NCBI RefSeq assembly: GCF_001425605.1
Contig: NZ_LMRG01000001.1
Location: 625,597-689,596 of the forward strand
Direction: 5' to 3'
Source of the DNA: Rhizobium sp. Leaf453
GTDB lineage: Bacteria > Pseudomonadota > Alphaproteobacteria > Rhizobiales > Rhizobiaceae
Length of the DNA stretch: 64,000 bases
Positions within the stretch are counted from its first letter, which is position 1, and each line of letters begins with the position of its first letter. The translations under genes were made by a program, and so were the position numbers. Below are positions 19,649 to 30,355 of this stretch, piece after piece. Below the pieces are notes generated by a model that did not search any database, had not been told where the DNA came from, and saw nothing but the letters and a program-made list of their open reading frames with translations.

Positions 19649-19685
19649 GAATGTGCGTATCACGCAAGCGCGACACGGCCGTTTA

Positions 19686-20873
19686 TCAGTCGCCGAGGCG
19701 TTCCACGTTGCGGACCGCGCTCGTCGCGCCACTGGCGACACCAATAGGACGCGCGACAATCCCCAGGAACTTGGCGAAATCGACTGACGGATGGCGCGAC
19801 GCGTAGATCACATCGCGGCTCTTGACCGGGAAGGTCTGGCCGACGATCAGGCTGTCCGGGCGGCTCATGTCGAGACGGTAAACAATCGGATAACGGCCTT
19901 GGGCGTCTGGCGCCATGCCCTTGTTGAGCATGGCATTGAAGCGCTCCTGACCAAGCAGGCTGGAAACGACATCGGCTTCTTCATAACGGAAGACGAAGTA
20001 GCCCTTGGCATCGACCGCGTTGTCGTCGCCGCCACCGGCGAGCGCTACTGCTTCGAGGATATTCAGGTCGTTGGCGCCGAATTCGACACGCTTGTTGATT
20101 CTGGTCGAGCCCAGCACGGTGAAGGTGCGGGGGTCGCGCGTCACGAAAATCTGGTCGCCCGGCACAACGCGGACGTTTTCCGACGGATTTTCGATGATGG
20201 ACTTCAACAGGGCGGTGCCGGTCTTCTTGCCGCGAACCAGTGTGACATAGGTTTCATACGGCTGCGCGGTCGGGCCGCCTGCCTTTGCGATGACTTCGTT
20301 GATCGTCTCGCTGACCAGGCTGAGCGGAACGACGGCAGAATGGCCGACGGCACCCGAAACGGTGACATTGCGCGATGCAGTCGACATGCTGGTGACGATG
20401 ACGTCGGGTTCGACGGCCTTCTTGACCAGTGCGTCAAGAATAGTCTGGCGCGCCTGCTCCAGCGTTTTGCCGGCGAACTGAACCAGACCGACATAGGGAA
20501 TGGACGCCATGCCGTTCGGCTGGACGACGAGGTCGAGATTGGTCTGCTTGGAATCCGATGTGGAAAACAGTCCGTCGCTGCCGGCTTCGAAGATCGTGAC
20601 CTTCAGCTGGTCACCAACACCGATGACAACACGCCCGACGCCCCCGCCGATGCCGAATCGCCGGTTCATCGCGGTCGCAACGTATTGCGACACCAGACGC
20701 GCCGAACGGGCATCGACGTCAATGATGTCATAGGCAGCGGCATTCTTCCGGCCAAGTTCCTGCCCCGAAAGGCCTGCATCCTTGATAATTTCAGAAGAAA
20801 CAGGGCCTTCGCCCGGAACTGCCTGACATCCCGTCAAGAGGGCGCAAATCAGGATCGCATTCAAACGGTTCAA
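19686..20873 (-). CDS. rkpU: Polysaccharide export outer-membrane lipoprotein (Wza/KpsD type, RkpU-like)
   Basis: A 395-residue outer-membrane polysaccharide export protein. The lipobox LLTGC puts the lipidated Cys at residue 16. A Poly_export domain (about 80-180, with VGVGDQLKVTIFEAG) is followed by SLBB-type repeats around 185-330. It should form the outer-membrane channel for the capsule. I chose the TTG at 20871-20873 because GGAG lies 8 bases upstream and it opens a proper signal peptide. Divergent from rkpA, as rkpU is in the Sinorhizobium rkp-1 region; the rkpU name rests on that and on family. Confidence 0.85.
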   Translation of the reverse strand: MNRLNAILICALLTGCQAVPGEGPVSSEIIKDAGLSGQELGRKNAAAYDIIDVDARSARLVSQYVATAMNRRFGIGGGVGRVVIGVGDQLKVTIFEAGSDGLFSTSDSKQTNLDLVVQPNGMASIPYVGLVQFAGKTLEQARQTILDALVKKAVEPDVIVTSMSTASRNVTVSGAVGHSAVVPLSLVSETINEVIAKAGGPTAQPYETYVTLVRGKKTGTALLKSIIENPSENVRVVPGDQIFVTRDPRTFTVLGSTRINKRVEFGANDLNILEAVALAGGGDDNAVDAKGYFVFRYEEADVVSSLLGQERFNAMLNKGMAPDAQGRYPIVYRLDMSRPDSLIVGQTFPVKSRDVIYASRHPSVDFAKFLGIVARPIGVASGATSAVRNVERLGD

Positions 20874-21287
20874 TTAAAGCACTCCGAAATCGACCCCAAA
20901 AATTGGTATGCGGGATACCACTGGCGCCGCTGCATTCTGATAACCGGAATTCCGATTGCCCCTTGAAAAGCACAATCGCTGTCCCACAACAAGCCATTCC
21001 AGGACACAGCCGCCGAAATAATTGCAGTGCGCCTTTCCGGCAATAGGTTCTCCACAACGGTTACGGTGTGTTTCCATAAGTGTGTTGGACGCCCATCCGC
21101 CAAGTGTAAGTTCGCACAACAGGGTTGAAAGCTAGTGAACATGGGTTAAAAGGACGCTAATATAGCTGGCGTCGAAAGGATGACGGCCCGCCACTGCGGG
21201 TCGGAAGAGGAAGTTCCGATTGCTTTTTCGCGTTTCAAGTGTAAGCAGCAAAGACAACTCACAGCAGTTTAGAGCGTTCGATAAAAT
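20874..21287. other. Divergent control region between rkpU-like and rkpA genes
   Basis: 414 bp with no supported gene. It must hold the two divergent promoters of the capsule locus. A small dyad GGTAT-GCGGG-ATACC lies at 20905-20919, and a TTGAAA/TAAAAG pair with 16-bp spacing around 21123-21150 is a weak promoter candidate for rkpA. Nothing stronger was seen. Confidence 0.5.
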
Positions 21288-24200
21288 ATGACAGTTGAAA
21301 TCATAGGGCGCGCATGTCTCGCCCCGGGAGCCAATTCGCCCCAGGCGTTGTTTCGAGTCCTGCGCCAGGGCAAATGCACCGTCACGCGCATACCTTCAGA
21401 TCGTTGGGACCTTGCCCGCTTTTGGCATCCTGTCATTGGCAATCCGGGCAAGACCTATTCGTTTGCGGCTGGCGTTCTGGACAGCGTCTATGATTTCGAT
21501 CCGGCTGCCTTCGGCATGTCGCAGCGCGAAGCCATGTATATGGATCCGCAGCAGCGCGTTCTATTGCAACTCGCCTGGCGCGCGCTTGAGGACGCGAACA
21601 TTTCCGTTCCGTCGCTGCATGGCGAAAATGTCGGCGTCTATATCGGCGCATCGAGCCTCGACCATGCGAACCTGACGGTCGAAGACCCGGCTGCGGCCGG
21701 CCCCTACTTCATGACCGGCAACACGCTGTCGATCGTTTCCAACCGTATCTCGCATATTTTCGGGCTTAGCGGCCCCAGCATGACAGTCGATACGGCCTGT
21801 TCCTCCTCGCTGGTCGCGCTCGATCAGGCGATGCGTGCATTGAATGCCGGTGAAATCGACACCGCCATCGTCGGCGGCGTGAATATTCTTGCCCACCCGC
21901 TGCCCTTCGTCGGATTTGCTCAGGCCCGCATGCTGTCGCCCGAGGGGCTCTGCCGCGCCTACGACAATGACGGCGCAGGCTATGTGCGCGCTGAGGGTGG
22001 CGTTGTGTTCGTCCTGCGCCGCTCCGACCGCGCCAAGCAGGAAAAGGACCGCAGCTACGCGAAGATCGTCGCCACCGGCGTCAATTCTGCGGGCCGCACC
22101 AACGGCATTTCCCTGCCATCGCGCGAAGCTCAGGCCAATCTGCTGCGCTCGATCTATCAGGGCAACAATATCGACGCCAACCAGGTTGCCTTTGTCGAAG
22201 GCCACGGCACGGGCACCAAGGTGGGCGACCCCGCCGAAGTCTGGTCTATCGGTACCGTGATCGGTGCTGATCGCCGCGCGCCTGTCCCGATTGGCTCCAT
22301 CAAGTCGAATATCGGCCATACCGAACCGGCATCCGGCCTGTTTGGCATGCTCAAAGCCGTCATGGCGCTTGAGAACAACTATCTGCCGGCCTCTCTGCAT
22401 TTTGATACACCGAACGAAAACATCGATTTCGACGGCCTGAACGTCCGCGTCACGGCAAATCCGATCGAACTCCTGCGCGGCAAACGCGCCCGCCTCGCCG
22501 GCATCAACTCCTTCGGATTCGGCGGCGCCAATGCCCACGTGGTCATCAGTGACCCCGATCCAGTTCAGGACGAGCGGCATCGCAACAATGCAACCGGCCA
22601 TGTCTTCATGGCGAGCGCCCATACGGCCAACAGTCTCGAAGAACTGCTGAAGTCGTACAAGTCGACCTTCGCCAGGGCCTCGCGAGAAGAAGCGCGCTCC
22701 ATCATTGCTGCTTCCGGCGTCAACCGTACGCAGATGCGTCATCGTTTTGCTGCTCGCAGCGACCATCCGGAAGACATCATTCGCGCCATCGCCAGCCATC
22801 TGGAAAAGCCGGCTTCCGACATCGGTGAAACCGGCGAAGCAGTCACGAAGGATGCAAAGGTCGCCTTCGTCTTCTCCGGCAACGGTTCGCAATGGGCCGG
22901 CATGGGTGTTGAAGCGTTCCGCGAGAATCTGCACTTCCGCCAGTGCTTCACCTCTGTCAGCGCGCTGTTCAAGTTCCATTCGGACATTGTACTGACCGAT
23001 CTGCTGACGGATCCGGACCTCGACAAGAAGCTCTCAGACACCAAGGTCGCCCAGCCCCTGCTGTTTGCAGTCCAGGCTGCCCTGTCGGATTCGCTGGTTG
23101 CCATGGGCATCAAGCCGACCGCCGTCTTCGGCCATTCCGTCGGTGAAATCGCCGCGGCCTATGCGGCGGGCGCCCTCTCGCTCGTGGACGCCGTGTCGAT
23201 CGTCGCCAAGCGCTCGCTGCATCAGGATCTTCTCGCCGGTCAGGGCACGATGGCCGCAGTCATGCTCGGCGAGGACGCCGCAAACGCGTTTGCGAAGGCA
23301 CGCGGCCTGGAGCAAGTCTGCGTCGCCGCCGTCAACGCGCACAATTCGGTGACCATTTCCGGCCGGGCCCACGAAATTTCTGTTTATCGGGACGCTGCCC
23401 GCAAGGCGAAAATTCCGGTGCAGATTCTTGATATCAACTATCCATTCCATCACCCGATTATCGATCAGGCGAAGAAATCCTTCCTCGGCGATATCCCGGA
23501 TATTGCTCCGCGCAAGTCTGAACTCGCCTATCTGTCGACCGTTACCGGGTCGCGACTGGACGGAACACAGCTCGATCCGGACTACTGGTGGAAGAACGTG
23601 CGCGAACCGGTCCGTTTCCAGGCCGCGACCGAAGCTGCCATCGAACTCGGCTGCAGCCTGTTCATCGAAGTCTCGCCACGCCCGATCCTGTCGTCCTACC
23701 TGAAGGAAACCGTCAAGCAGGCGTCGATCCCTGGCATGGTCGTACCGACCCTGTTGCGTGATCCCGGTGAAAAGGGGCAGGATCCGATCTCGCGCGCCAT
23801 GGCCCGTGCGATCGCTCATGGCGCCGCCTTCGATGAAGCCCGCCTGTTCGGCAAGCGCAACGCCTTCGTCCGCCTGCCCAACCTGCCCTTCGAGCCCACC
23901 GAACTGCGTCCGGCCTCGACCAGTGACGCGACCGATCTGTTCGGCCGTGGCGCCAAGTCGCCCTATACGCTTGCAGGCTGGCGTGCCGACCTCAACAGCG
24001 GTAGCTGGAAGAACCACATCGACGCCCATCTGTTCCCGGACCTCGCCGAGCATGTCGTCGATGGCAAGGCCATCCTGCCGGGCAGCGGCTTCATTGAAAT
24101 CGCTATTTCCGCCGCGCAACAGTTTTACGGCACGCCGGAAGTCGACATCACCAATCTGGAAATCGTACGGCCGCTGGAGCTTGCCGACAGCCGGATGATG

Positions 24201-27200
24201 GAATTGTCGACAGTGCTCTCGCCGGAAACCGGCGATATCGAAATCCGTTCGCGTGAACGCCTGTCGGAAGACGATTGGGCCGTGCATGCCGTGGCGCGCA
24301 GCCGCAAGCCGATCCCGGCCAATACCGCCCCGGCCGCAAACCCGTTCGCAGGACTCGAAAAGTCTGCGACGGTCACGCCGGCCAAGGCCTATGAAACAGC
24401 CCGCCAGTTCGGCCTCGACTACGGTCCGCGCTTCCAGTTGATGGCGAAGGCCGTTTCCTATGACGACAGGTTCATCGATGTCGAACTGAAGGAGCCGGAA
24501 GACGCCGGTAACCCGTTCGTATCCTACAGCCTTAACCCGATCTCCGTGGACGCGACCTTCCACGGGATGGTGGCATTGTTCGATCGCTTCACCGGCGAAG
24601 CCGGCGGCGCACCCTATATTCCGGTCCGCTTCGGCTCGGTGCGCATCAGCAATTCGGGGCTGACCGTCAAGCGCGCCGTGGTTGAGATCGAGCGTATCAG
24701 TGCCAACTCGATCAAGGCGAAGTTCCGTTTCTTCAGCGCCGGTGGCGACCTCATCGCCGCCTTCGATGATTGCCGCTTCCGCCGGACCTACCTGCGCCAG
24801 CACAAGACGCTGGACATGCTGTCCTTCCACTACGAGGCGATCCCGTCAGATCGCGCAGCACTGTTTGCTGCCGCAGCATCCTCGACTGCCTTGCCGATGC
24901 CACTGGTCGCCGCCACCGACGATACCGGCATCGACAACACCACGCTTCTGTTCAATGCCGCGATCTACCGCGCCTGCCATGAGATTGCACTCAAGCTCGG
25001 CAAGGGTACGGCGAAGATTGACACGCGCTCGCTTCCCGGCGACTTCGCCTTCCGCTGCTTCCTGGCCAACTGCCTTTACGTCCTGGAAGATGCCGGCCTG
25101 TGCGAGAACAAGGGTGGAACTTGGAAGATCGCGACCGAGTTTTCACTCCCACCGGTTGGTGACATCCTCAAGGAGCTCTATGGCGAGCGCTCCGAGCGTG
25201 CCGTCGAAGCCGTTCTGATCAACAATTCCTATGCCGAAGCGCTCGATCGAATCGACAGCCTGTTTGCCGCCGAAATTTCCGGCGTCGAGTCCGACGTCAC
25301 CACCAAGCCGCAAGGCTTCATCAGTGATGCGACGCTGGACCACCAGACAGTGCATTCCGAATCCACCCGCCAGCGGATGGAACTGGTGCTTGATGCCGTC
25401 GAAAAGGCGCTCGAAAGCGAAAATGGCAAACGGGATTTGAGGATCGTCGAGGCCGGAACCATTTCGGCCGGGTTTACCGGACGCCTTGCAGCTCTGGCAA
25501 CCAAGTACAATGCCAGCCTGATCATCGTTGAGCCGCGGGAAAACGCACAGCGCAATCTCGAAATCGCCTTTGAGGAACATGCCCATGTGCGTGTCCTCAA
25601 GAAGGATGCCTTCGCCACCCTGCCGGCATTCGATCTAGCCGTCAGCGCGTCGGATACGCTTTTCCAGCTGGTCGACGAGGATGCGGCGATCCGCGGCGCG
25701 ATGCGCACCCACCTCGCCGAGAACGGCGCGCTGGTTGCCGCGACCAATGCACCGACCGTGTTCAGCGATTTCGTCTTCGGTCTGACCGAGGGCTGGTTCG
25801 CCCGCAGCCAAGCGATCGACTTCCCGATCGGAAAGCTTGCTACCATCACCCAGTGGCAGAAGTGCCTGACCGACCTCGGCCTGCGCAATGTCACGGTTGA
25901 GGATCGCGAACTGTCGCATGGCAATATCATCGTCGTGGAAGCACAAGGCGGCCAGCCGGCCGAAGCGAAGACGACCGACTCCTCACCGGCTGCTGATGTC
26001 ACGACACCGGTCCTAGTCCTGCATGAAGGCAGCGTTTCGACCCTGCACAAGGGTCTGCCATCGGGCAAGGACGCCATACAGTCACCGCTCGTTCCGGTTC
26101 AGGTGACCGGCGATTTTGACGCCGACAAGGCCAAGCTGGCGGAAGCCTTTCAGGGCCTCCACGACAAGCCGGTGCGTGCCGTCTATCTGTCGGCGGCGAC
26201 ATCAGGCGACCGCAGCCAGGATTCGGCTGTCCTGCAGAACCGTGTCCTCTCGCTCAGCGCTTTCGCCGAAGCTCTGCGCCAGCATTATGCGGATGACGAG
26301 CCGGCCGCCGAACTGCGTCCACGCCTCGTCGTAGCAGCACCTGGCGGTTCGCCGGTGACAGTGGCTTCGCGCCAGAAAAATGTGGCGGGCTCCAGCGTCA
26401 ACAGCGGTCTTTGGGCTTTCGCGCGCGTTCTCCAGAACGAATACGATATCCTCGACATCCATTCACTCGATCTCACTGGCCCGAAGGCGGATGCCGGTAT
26501 CCAACTCGCCACGGCAATTGCGCTGCTTTCGGATGGAAGCGCAAACCGCGAATGGCTGCTGGATGGCAAGACCGGCATCCTGTCGGAAATCCGGGCCGTT
26601 CAAGGCCCAGTCAGCCAAGCCCTGCGCCGCACTTCCAGCTTCAAGGCAGCAACGATCCGCCAGCGCGTCAGCTCGCAGGTTGGCAGCATCGCTTGGGAAG
26701 AAACCGATATTCCGCAGCCAGGCCCCAATGATGTCGTTGTCGCCGTTGCTGCGACGGGCCTGAACTTCCGCGACGTCATGTGGGCCATGGGCCTGCTGCC
26801 GGAAGAAGCGCTTGAGGACGGCTTCGCCGGCGCAACGATCGGCATGGAGCTTTCCGGCCATGTCGTCGCTATCGGCAGCGCGGTCAAGGATCTTTCGATC
26901 GGAGACGCCGTGATGGCAATCGGCCCGGCGGCATTCTCCACCCACGCCGTCGTCTCCCGTGCGGGCGTTGCCCGTCTGCCGGAAACCGTCAGCCCGGTCG
27001 CCGCTGCAACCGTGCCGGTCGCCTTCCTCACCGCATATTATGCGATGATGGAACTCGGCCGTATTCGTGCCGGCGAAACGATCCTGATCCATGGTGCTGC
27101 CGGCGGTGTCGGGCTTGCCGCCCTGCAGGTCGCCAAGCTTGCCGGCGCCAAGGTCATTGCCACGGCCGGTACGCGTGAAAAGCGCCGTTTCGTCAAGATG

Positions 27201-28886
27201 CTCGGCGCCGATCACGTCTTCGATTCGCGCTCGCTGGCCTTCGTCAACGATATCCTCGGCGTTACCGGCGGCGAAGGCGTGGACCTCGTCCTCAACTCGC
27301 TGTTTTCCGAGGCGATGGAACAGAGCCTGTCGCTGGTCAAGCCGTTCGGCCGGTTTCTCGAACTCGGCAAGCGCGACTATTACTCCGACAGCAAGATCGG
27401 CCTGCGGCCGTTCCGTCGCAATATCAGCTATTTCGGCATCGACGCCGATCAGTTGCTGGTCAATGCACCGGATCTGACGAAGCGGATTTTCACAGAGATT
27501 GGTGCCTTGTTCGAAGAAGGCAAGTTGGTGCCGCTGCCCTATCGCGCCTTCGGGCACGACGAGATCGGCAACGCCTTCCGCCTGATGCAGAATGCCGGCC
27601 ATATCGGCAAGATCGTCGTTCTGCCGCCGGTTTCCGGCCGGGACGAGGTCGCCAATCGCCCGGCTGGCCGCATGCAGGTCGATAACCACGGCGTGCATCT
27701 GGTCGTCGGCGGTATCGGCGGCTTCGGCCTTGCTGCCGCGAACTGGCTGGTCGAGAAGGGTGCCCGCAACATCGCGCTCTCCACCCGCCGCGGCGTGGCG
27801 GATGCGGAAACGCTGGAGGCGATCAAGCGCTGGGAAAGCAGGGGGGTTTCGACAACCGTCCACGCCTGCGACATCACCGACGAAGCGGCGGCCGACAAGC
27901 TGCTGAAGACGTTGCGCCAGATCGCGCCGCTGAAGACCGTCGTTCACGCCGCCATGGTTCTCGACGACGCGCTGATCAACAATCTCAGCCGTGAGCGAAA
28001 CCGTCCGGTAATCGATGTCAAGGCCAAGGGTGCCGCGGTTCTGGATCGGCTGACCCGTGGCGACGCGCTTGATCATTTCATCCTGTTTTCCTCGGCAACG
28101 ACGCTCGTCGGCAATCCGGGACAGGCAAACTATGTTGCCGCCAACGGCTATCTCGAAGGCCTGGCGCGCGCCCGCCGTCTCGAAGGCCTGCCCGGTCTTG
28201 CCATCGGTTTCGGCGCGATTGCCGACAAGGGCTATCTGGCCCAGAACACCGACGTCAACGACCTGCTCTCCAAGCGTATCGGCAAGACGGCGCTGAAGGC
28301 GCAGTCAGCCCTCAGCCACGTCGAGAGCCACATCCGTTCCGATCCGGGCACGGTGGATGCGGCTGTGACGATGATCTCCGAACTCGACTGGTCGGCAGCA
28401 CGCAACCTGCCGGCCGTTCGCAACGCGCTGTTCGAAGTCATCCTGCGCACCGCTGACCAGCATTCGTCCGGAAGCGACGGCAAGACGATTGATCTCGTGG
28501 CGATGATCGAAGGAAAATCGCCCCAGGAAGCCGAGGACATCCTCTACGATCTGGTTGCCGGTGAAATCGCCGCCATCCTGCGCGTCTCGAAGGATACGAT
28601 CTCGCGCAACAAGATTCTCAAGGAAATCGGCCTCGACAGCCTGATGGCCGTGGAACTCGGGATCAGCTTCCAGCAGAATACCGGCTTCGACATGCCGCTC
28701 AGTGGCGTGGCTGATAACACCACTGTCGGCGATGTGGCCCGTAAACTTTACGACAAGGTCAGCAAGCGCGATAATGGCAGCGACGAAGATGGCGAGCCCA
28801 CGGACAACAAGATCGTCAACGAGCTTGCCCAGCGCCACACAGGCAATGGAGCCGGAAACAGTGTGGATAAGGCAGTGAGCCAATGA
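21288..28886 (+). CDS. rkpA: Type I fatty-acid/polyketide synthase-like protein RkpA
   Basis: About 2530 residues, the same size as Sinorhizobium RkpA, which makes the specialised acyl chain needed for K-antigen synthesis. Domain order: ketosynthase 1-430 (DTACSSS with Cys171; His306; His344), acyltransferase about 525-830 (GHSVGE, Ser617), dehydratase about 905-1190 (HVVDGKAILPGSG, His922; Asp1088), a degenerate methyltransferase-like region about 1220-1545, a structural pseudo-KR about 1570-1770, enoyl reductase about 1780-2110 (HGAAGGVGLAA), ketoreductase about 2135-2330 (GGIGGFG, Ser and Tyr2281) and an acyl carrier domain about 2410-2490 (GLDSL, Ser2450 for phosphopantetheine). There is no thioesterase; the chain is probably removed by the next gene product. 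Overlaps rkpG by 4 bases. Confidence 0.95.
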   Translation: MTVEIIGRACLAPGANSPQALFRVLRQGKCTVTRIPSDRWDLARFWHPVIGNPGKTYSFAAGVLDSVYDFDPAAFGMSQREAMYMDPQQRVLLQLAWRALEDANISVPSLHGENVGVYIGASSLDHANLTVEDPAAAGPYFMTGNTLSIVSNRISHIFGLSGPSMTVDTACSSSLVALDQAMRALNAGEIDTAIVGGVNILAHPLPFVGFAQARMLSPEGLCRAYDNDGAGYVRAEGGVVFVLRRSDRAKQEKDRSYAKIVATGVNSAGRTNGISLPSREAQANLLRSIYQGNNIDANQVAFVEGHGTGTKVGDPAEVWSIGTVIGADRRAPVPIGSIKSNIGHTEPASGLFGMLKAVMALENNYLPASLHFDTPNENIDFDGLNVRVTANPIELLRGKRARLAGINSFGFGGANAHVVISDPDPVQDERHRNNATGHVFMASAHTANSLEELLKSYKSTFARASREEARSIIAASGVNRTQMRHRFAARSDHPEDIIRAIASHLEKPASDIGETGEAVTKDAKVAFVFSGNGSQWAGMGVEAFRENLHFRQCFTSVSALFKFHSDIVLTDLLTDPDLDKKLSDTKVAQPLLFAVQAALSDSLVAMGIKPTAVFGHSVGEIAAAYAAGALSLVDAVSIVAKRSLHQDLLAGQGTMAAVMLGEDAANAFAKARGLEQVCVAAVNAHNSVTISGRAHEISVYRDAARKAKIPVQILDINYPFHHPIIDQAKKSFLGDIPDIAPRKSELAYLSTVTGSRLDGTQLDPDYWWKNVREPVRFQAATEAAIELGCSLFIEVSPRPILSSYLKETVKQASIPGMVVPTLLRDPGEKGQDPISRAMARAIAHGAAFDEARLFGKRNAFVRLPNLPFEPTELRPASTSDATDLFGRGAKSPYTLAGWRADLNSGSWKNHIDAHLFPDLAEHVVDGKAILPGSGFIEIAISAAQQFYGTPEVDITNLEIVRPLELADSRMMELSTVLSPETGDIEIRSRERLSEDDWAVHAVARSRKPIPANTAPAANPFAGLEKSATVTPAKAYETARQFGLDYGPRFQLMAKAVSYDDRFIDVELKEPEDAGNPFVSYSLNPISVDATFHGMVALFDRFTGEAGGAPYIPVRFGSVRISNSGLTVKRAVVEIERISANSIKAKFRFFSAGGDLIAAFDDCRFRRTYLRQHKTLDMLSFHYEAIPSDRAALFAAAASSTALPMPLVAATDDTGIDNTTLLFNAAIYRACHEIALKLGKGTAKIDTRSLPGDFAFRCFLANCLYVLEDAGLCENKGGTWKIATEFSLPPVGDILKELYGERSERAVEAVLINNSYAEALDRIDSLFAAEISGVESDVTTKPQGFISDATLDHQTVHSESTRQRMELVLDAVEKALESENGKRDLRIVEAGTISAGFTGRLAALATKYNASLIIVEPRENAQRNLEIAFEEHAHVRVLKKDAFATLPAFDLAVSASDTLFQLVDEDAAIRGAMRTHLAENGALVAATNAPTVFSDFVFGLTEGWFARSQAIDFPIGKLATITQWQKCLTDLGLRNVTVEDRELSHGNIIVVEAQGGQPAEAKTTDSSPAADVTTPVLVLHEGSVSTLHKGLPSGKDAIQSPLVPVQVTGDFDADKAKLAEAFQGLHDKPVRAVYLSAATSGDRSQDSAVLQNRVLSLSAFAEALRQHYADDEPAAELRPRLVVAAPGGSPVTVASRQKNVAGSSVNSGLWAFARVLQNEYDILDIHSLDLTGPKADAGIQLATAIALLSDGSANREWLLDGKTGILSEIRAVQGPVSQALRRTSSFKAATIRQRVSSQVGSIAWEETDIPQPGPNDVVVAVAATGLNFRDVMWAMGLLPEEALEDGFAGATIGMELSGHVVAIGSAVKDLSIGDAVMAIGPAAFSTHAVVSRAGVARLPETVSPVAAATVPVAFLTAYYAMMELGRIRAGETILIHGAAGGVGLAALQVAKLAGAKVIATAGTREKRRFVKMLGADHVFDSRSLAFVNDILGVTGGEGVDLVLNSLFSEAMEQSLSLVKPFGRFLELGKRDYYSDSKIGLRPFRRNISYFGIDADQLLVNAPDLTKRIFTEIGALFEEGKLVPLPYRAFGHDEIGNAFRLMQNAGHIGKIVVLPPVSGRDEVANRPAGRMQVDNHGVHLVVGGIGGFGLAAANWLVEKGARNIALSTRRGVADAETLEAIKRWESRGVSTTVHACDITDEAAADKLLKTLRQIAPLKTVVHAAMVLDDALINNLSRERNRPVIDVKAKGAAVLDRLTRGDALDHFILFSSATTLVGNPGQANYVAANGYLEGLARARRLEGLPGLAIGFGAIADKGYLAQNTDVNDLLSKRIGKTALKAQSALSHVESHIRSDPGTVDAAVTMISELDWSAARNLPAVRNALFEVILRTADQHSSGSDGKTIDLVAMIEGKSPQEAEDILYDLVAGEIAAILRVSKDTISRNKILKEIGLDSLMAVELGISFQQNTGFDMPLSGVADNTTVGDVARKLYDKVSKRDNGSDEDGEPTDNKIVNELAQRHTGNGAGNSVDKAVSQ

Positions 28887-30298
28887 GCAAGAACGAGGAA
28901 CGTCAGACCGCTTCGAAGATGAACAGCAGCCTGAAGGAAAACCTGCTGGACCGGATGCGCAACGCGCACCAGTCTTCCGAGCGTAATCGCATGGCTCGCT
29001 CCGAGCGCGACGTTCCTCCGCCTGTTCGCCGCAAGCAAACGCGTTTCGAGGACCTGCCGGAATACAAGCAGGTTCTGACCCAGAAGGTGGCGAGTGAGCA
29101 GCTGGGCATCGACAATCCGTTCTACCGGGCGCATCAGACTGCGGCCGGCGCAACGACGGTGATCGATGGCCGCAAGCTGATCAATTTTGCTTCCTACGAC
29201 TATCTGGGTCTGAACCGTCACCAGCACGTCCTGTCGAATGCGCGCGATGCCATTGGCACGTTCGGTATCTCGGCCTCGGCCAGTCGCCTCGTCGCAGGTG
29301 AGCGTCCGGCCCATGCGGCACTGGAGGAGCGCATCGCGTCTTTCTACGGCGTTGATGCTGCCGTCTGTTTCGTCAGCGGCTATCTGACCAATGTGGCGGC
29401 GATCAGTTGCCTGATGGGTCCGAAGGACCTCGTCGTGCATGACGAATTCATTCACAACAGCGCGCTGGCCGGCATCAAGCTGTCCGGCGCGACGCGGCGC
29501 CTGTTCAAGCATAACGATGCCAATGACCTGGAACACGTGCTGCGCACTGTTTCCGGCGACTATCGCCATATCCTGGTGATCGTCGAAGGCGTCTATTCGA
29601 TGGATGGCGATATCGCCAACCTGCCGGCCATCATGAAGCTGAAAGCCGAATACGGGTTCTGGCTCATGGTCGACGAAGCCCATTCGCTGGGTATTCTCGG
29701 CAGGCGCGGCCGGGGCACTTTCGAACATTTCGGAATCGATCCGCGACAGGTCGATATCTGGATGGGGACGCTCTCCAAGACTACATCAAGCTGCGGAGGC
29801 TACATTGCCGGCAGTGCCGCGCTTGCCGCCATTCTCAAAGCAACAGCTGGCGGCTTCGTATATAGCGTTGGTCTCGCACCGGTGCTGACGGCATCGGCAA
29901 TCGCGAGCCTCGACATCCTGGAAAACGAGCCCGAGCGAGTGGCCTCCTTGAGACGAAATGGTGCGCTCTTCCTCAAACTCGCGCAGGAAGCAGGCCTCGA
30001 TACCGGATTGAGCGCTGGCTTTTCAGTGGTGCCCGTTCTGGTGGGCGATTCCCTGCGGGCCGTGCAACTGTCGAACGACCTTCTTGCCGCCGGCATCAAT
30101 GCCCTGCCGATCATCCATCCGGCGGTGCCGGAGGGGATGGCACGTCTGCGCTTCTTCATCACCAGCGAACATACGGAAGAGCAGATTCGCCAGACCGTCG
30201 CCGTAACAGCGGACAAGCTGAAGGATTTGACCGAGCGAAACTTCGGATTGGCCTCGATCGACATCCAGCAGATGATGAAGATGCTGGCCTCTCGATAA
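28883..30298 (+). CDS. rkpG: AONS/KBL-family PLP enzyme (alpha-oxoamine synthase-like), RkpG
   Basis: A 471-residue fold-type I PLP enzyme of the 8-amino-7-oxononanoate synthase / 2-amino-3-ketobutyrate CoA ligase family. VDEAHSLG (Asp264) and TLSKTTSSCGG (PLP Lys299) are intact. These enzymes condense an acyl thioester with an amino acid. About 70 extra N-terminal residues precede the catalytic domain. Translationally coupled to rkpA by ATGA overlap, so it likely takes the chain from the RkpA carrier domain. The rkpG name follows the rkpAGHIJ gene order of Sinorhizobium. Confidence 0.92.
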   Translation: MSKNEERQTASKMNSSLKENLLDRMRNAHQSSERNRMARSERDVPPPVRRKQTRFEDLPEYKQVLTQKVASEQLGIDNPFYRAHQTAAGATTVIDGRKLINFASYDYLGLNRHQHVLSNARDAIGTFGISASASRLVAGERPAHAALEERIASFYGVDAAVCFVSGYLTNVAAISCLMGPKDLVVHDEFIHNSALAGIKLSGATRRLFKHNDANDLEHVLRTVSGDYRHILVIVEGVYSMDGDIANLPAIMKLKAEYGFWLMVDEAHSLGILGRRGRGTFEHFGIDPRQVDIWMGTLSKTTSSCGGYIAGSAALAAILKATAGGFVYSVGLAPVLTASAIASLDILENEPERVASLRRNGALFLKLAQEAGLDTGLSAGFSVVPVLVGDSLRAVQLSNDLLAAGINALPIIHPAVPEGMARLRFFITSEHTEEQIRQTVAVTADKLKDLTERNFGLASIDIQQMMKMLASR

Positions 30299-30355
30299 TC
30301 TGGCGTTTATCTGGCAGCCGGTTCCATCGACCATCAACCGAACTGGTCTTTCAGA

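Noticed and set aside
26463-28076. 537-codon minus-strand frame inside rkpA
   Set aside because: Opposes the enoyl- and ketoreductase domains of rkpA; shadow only.
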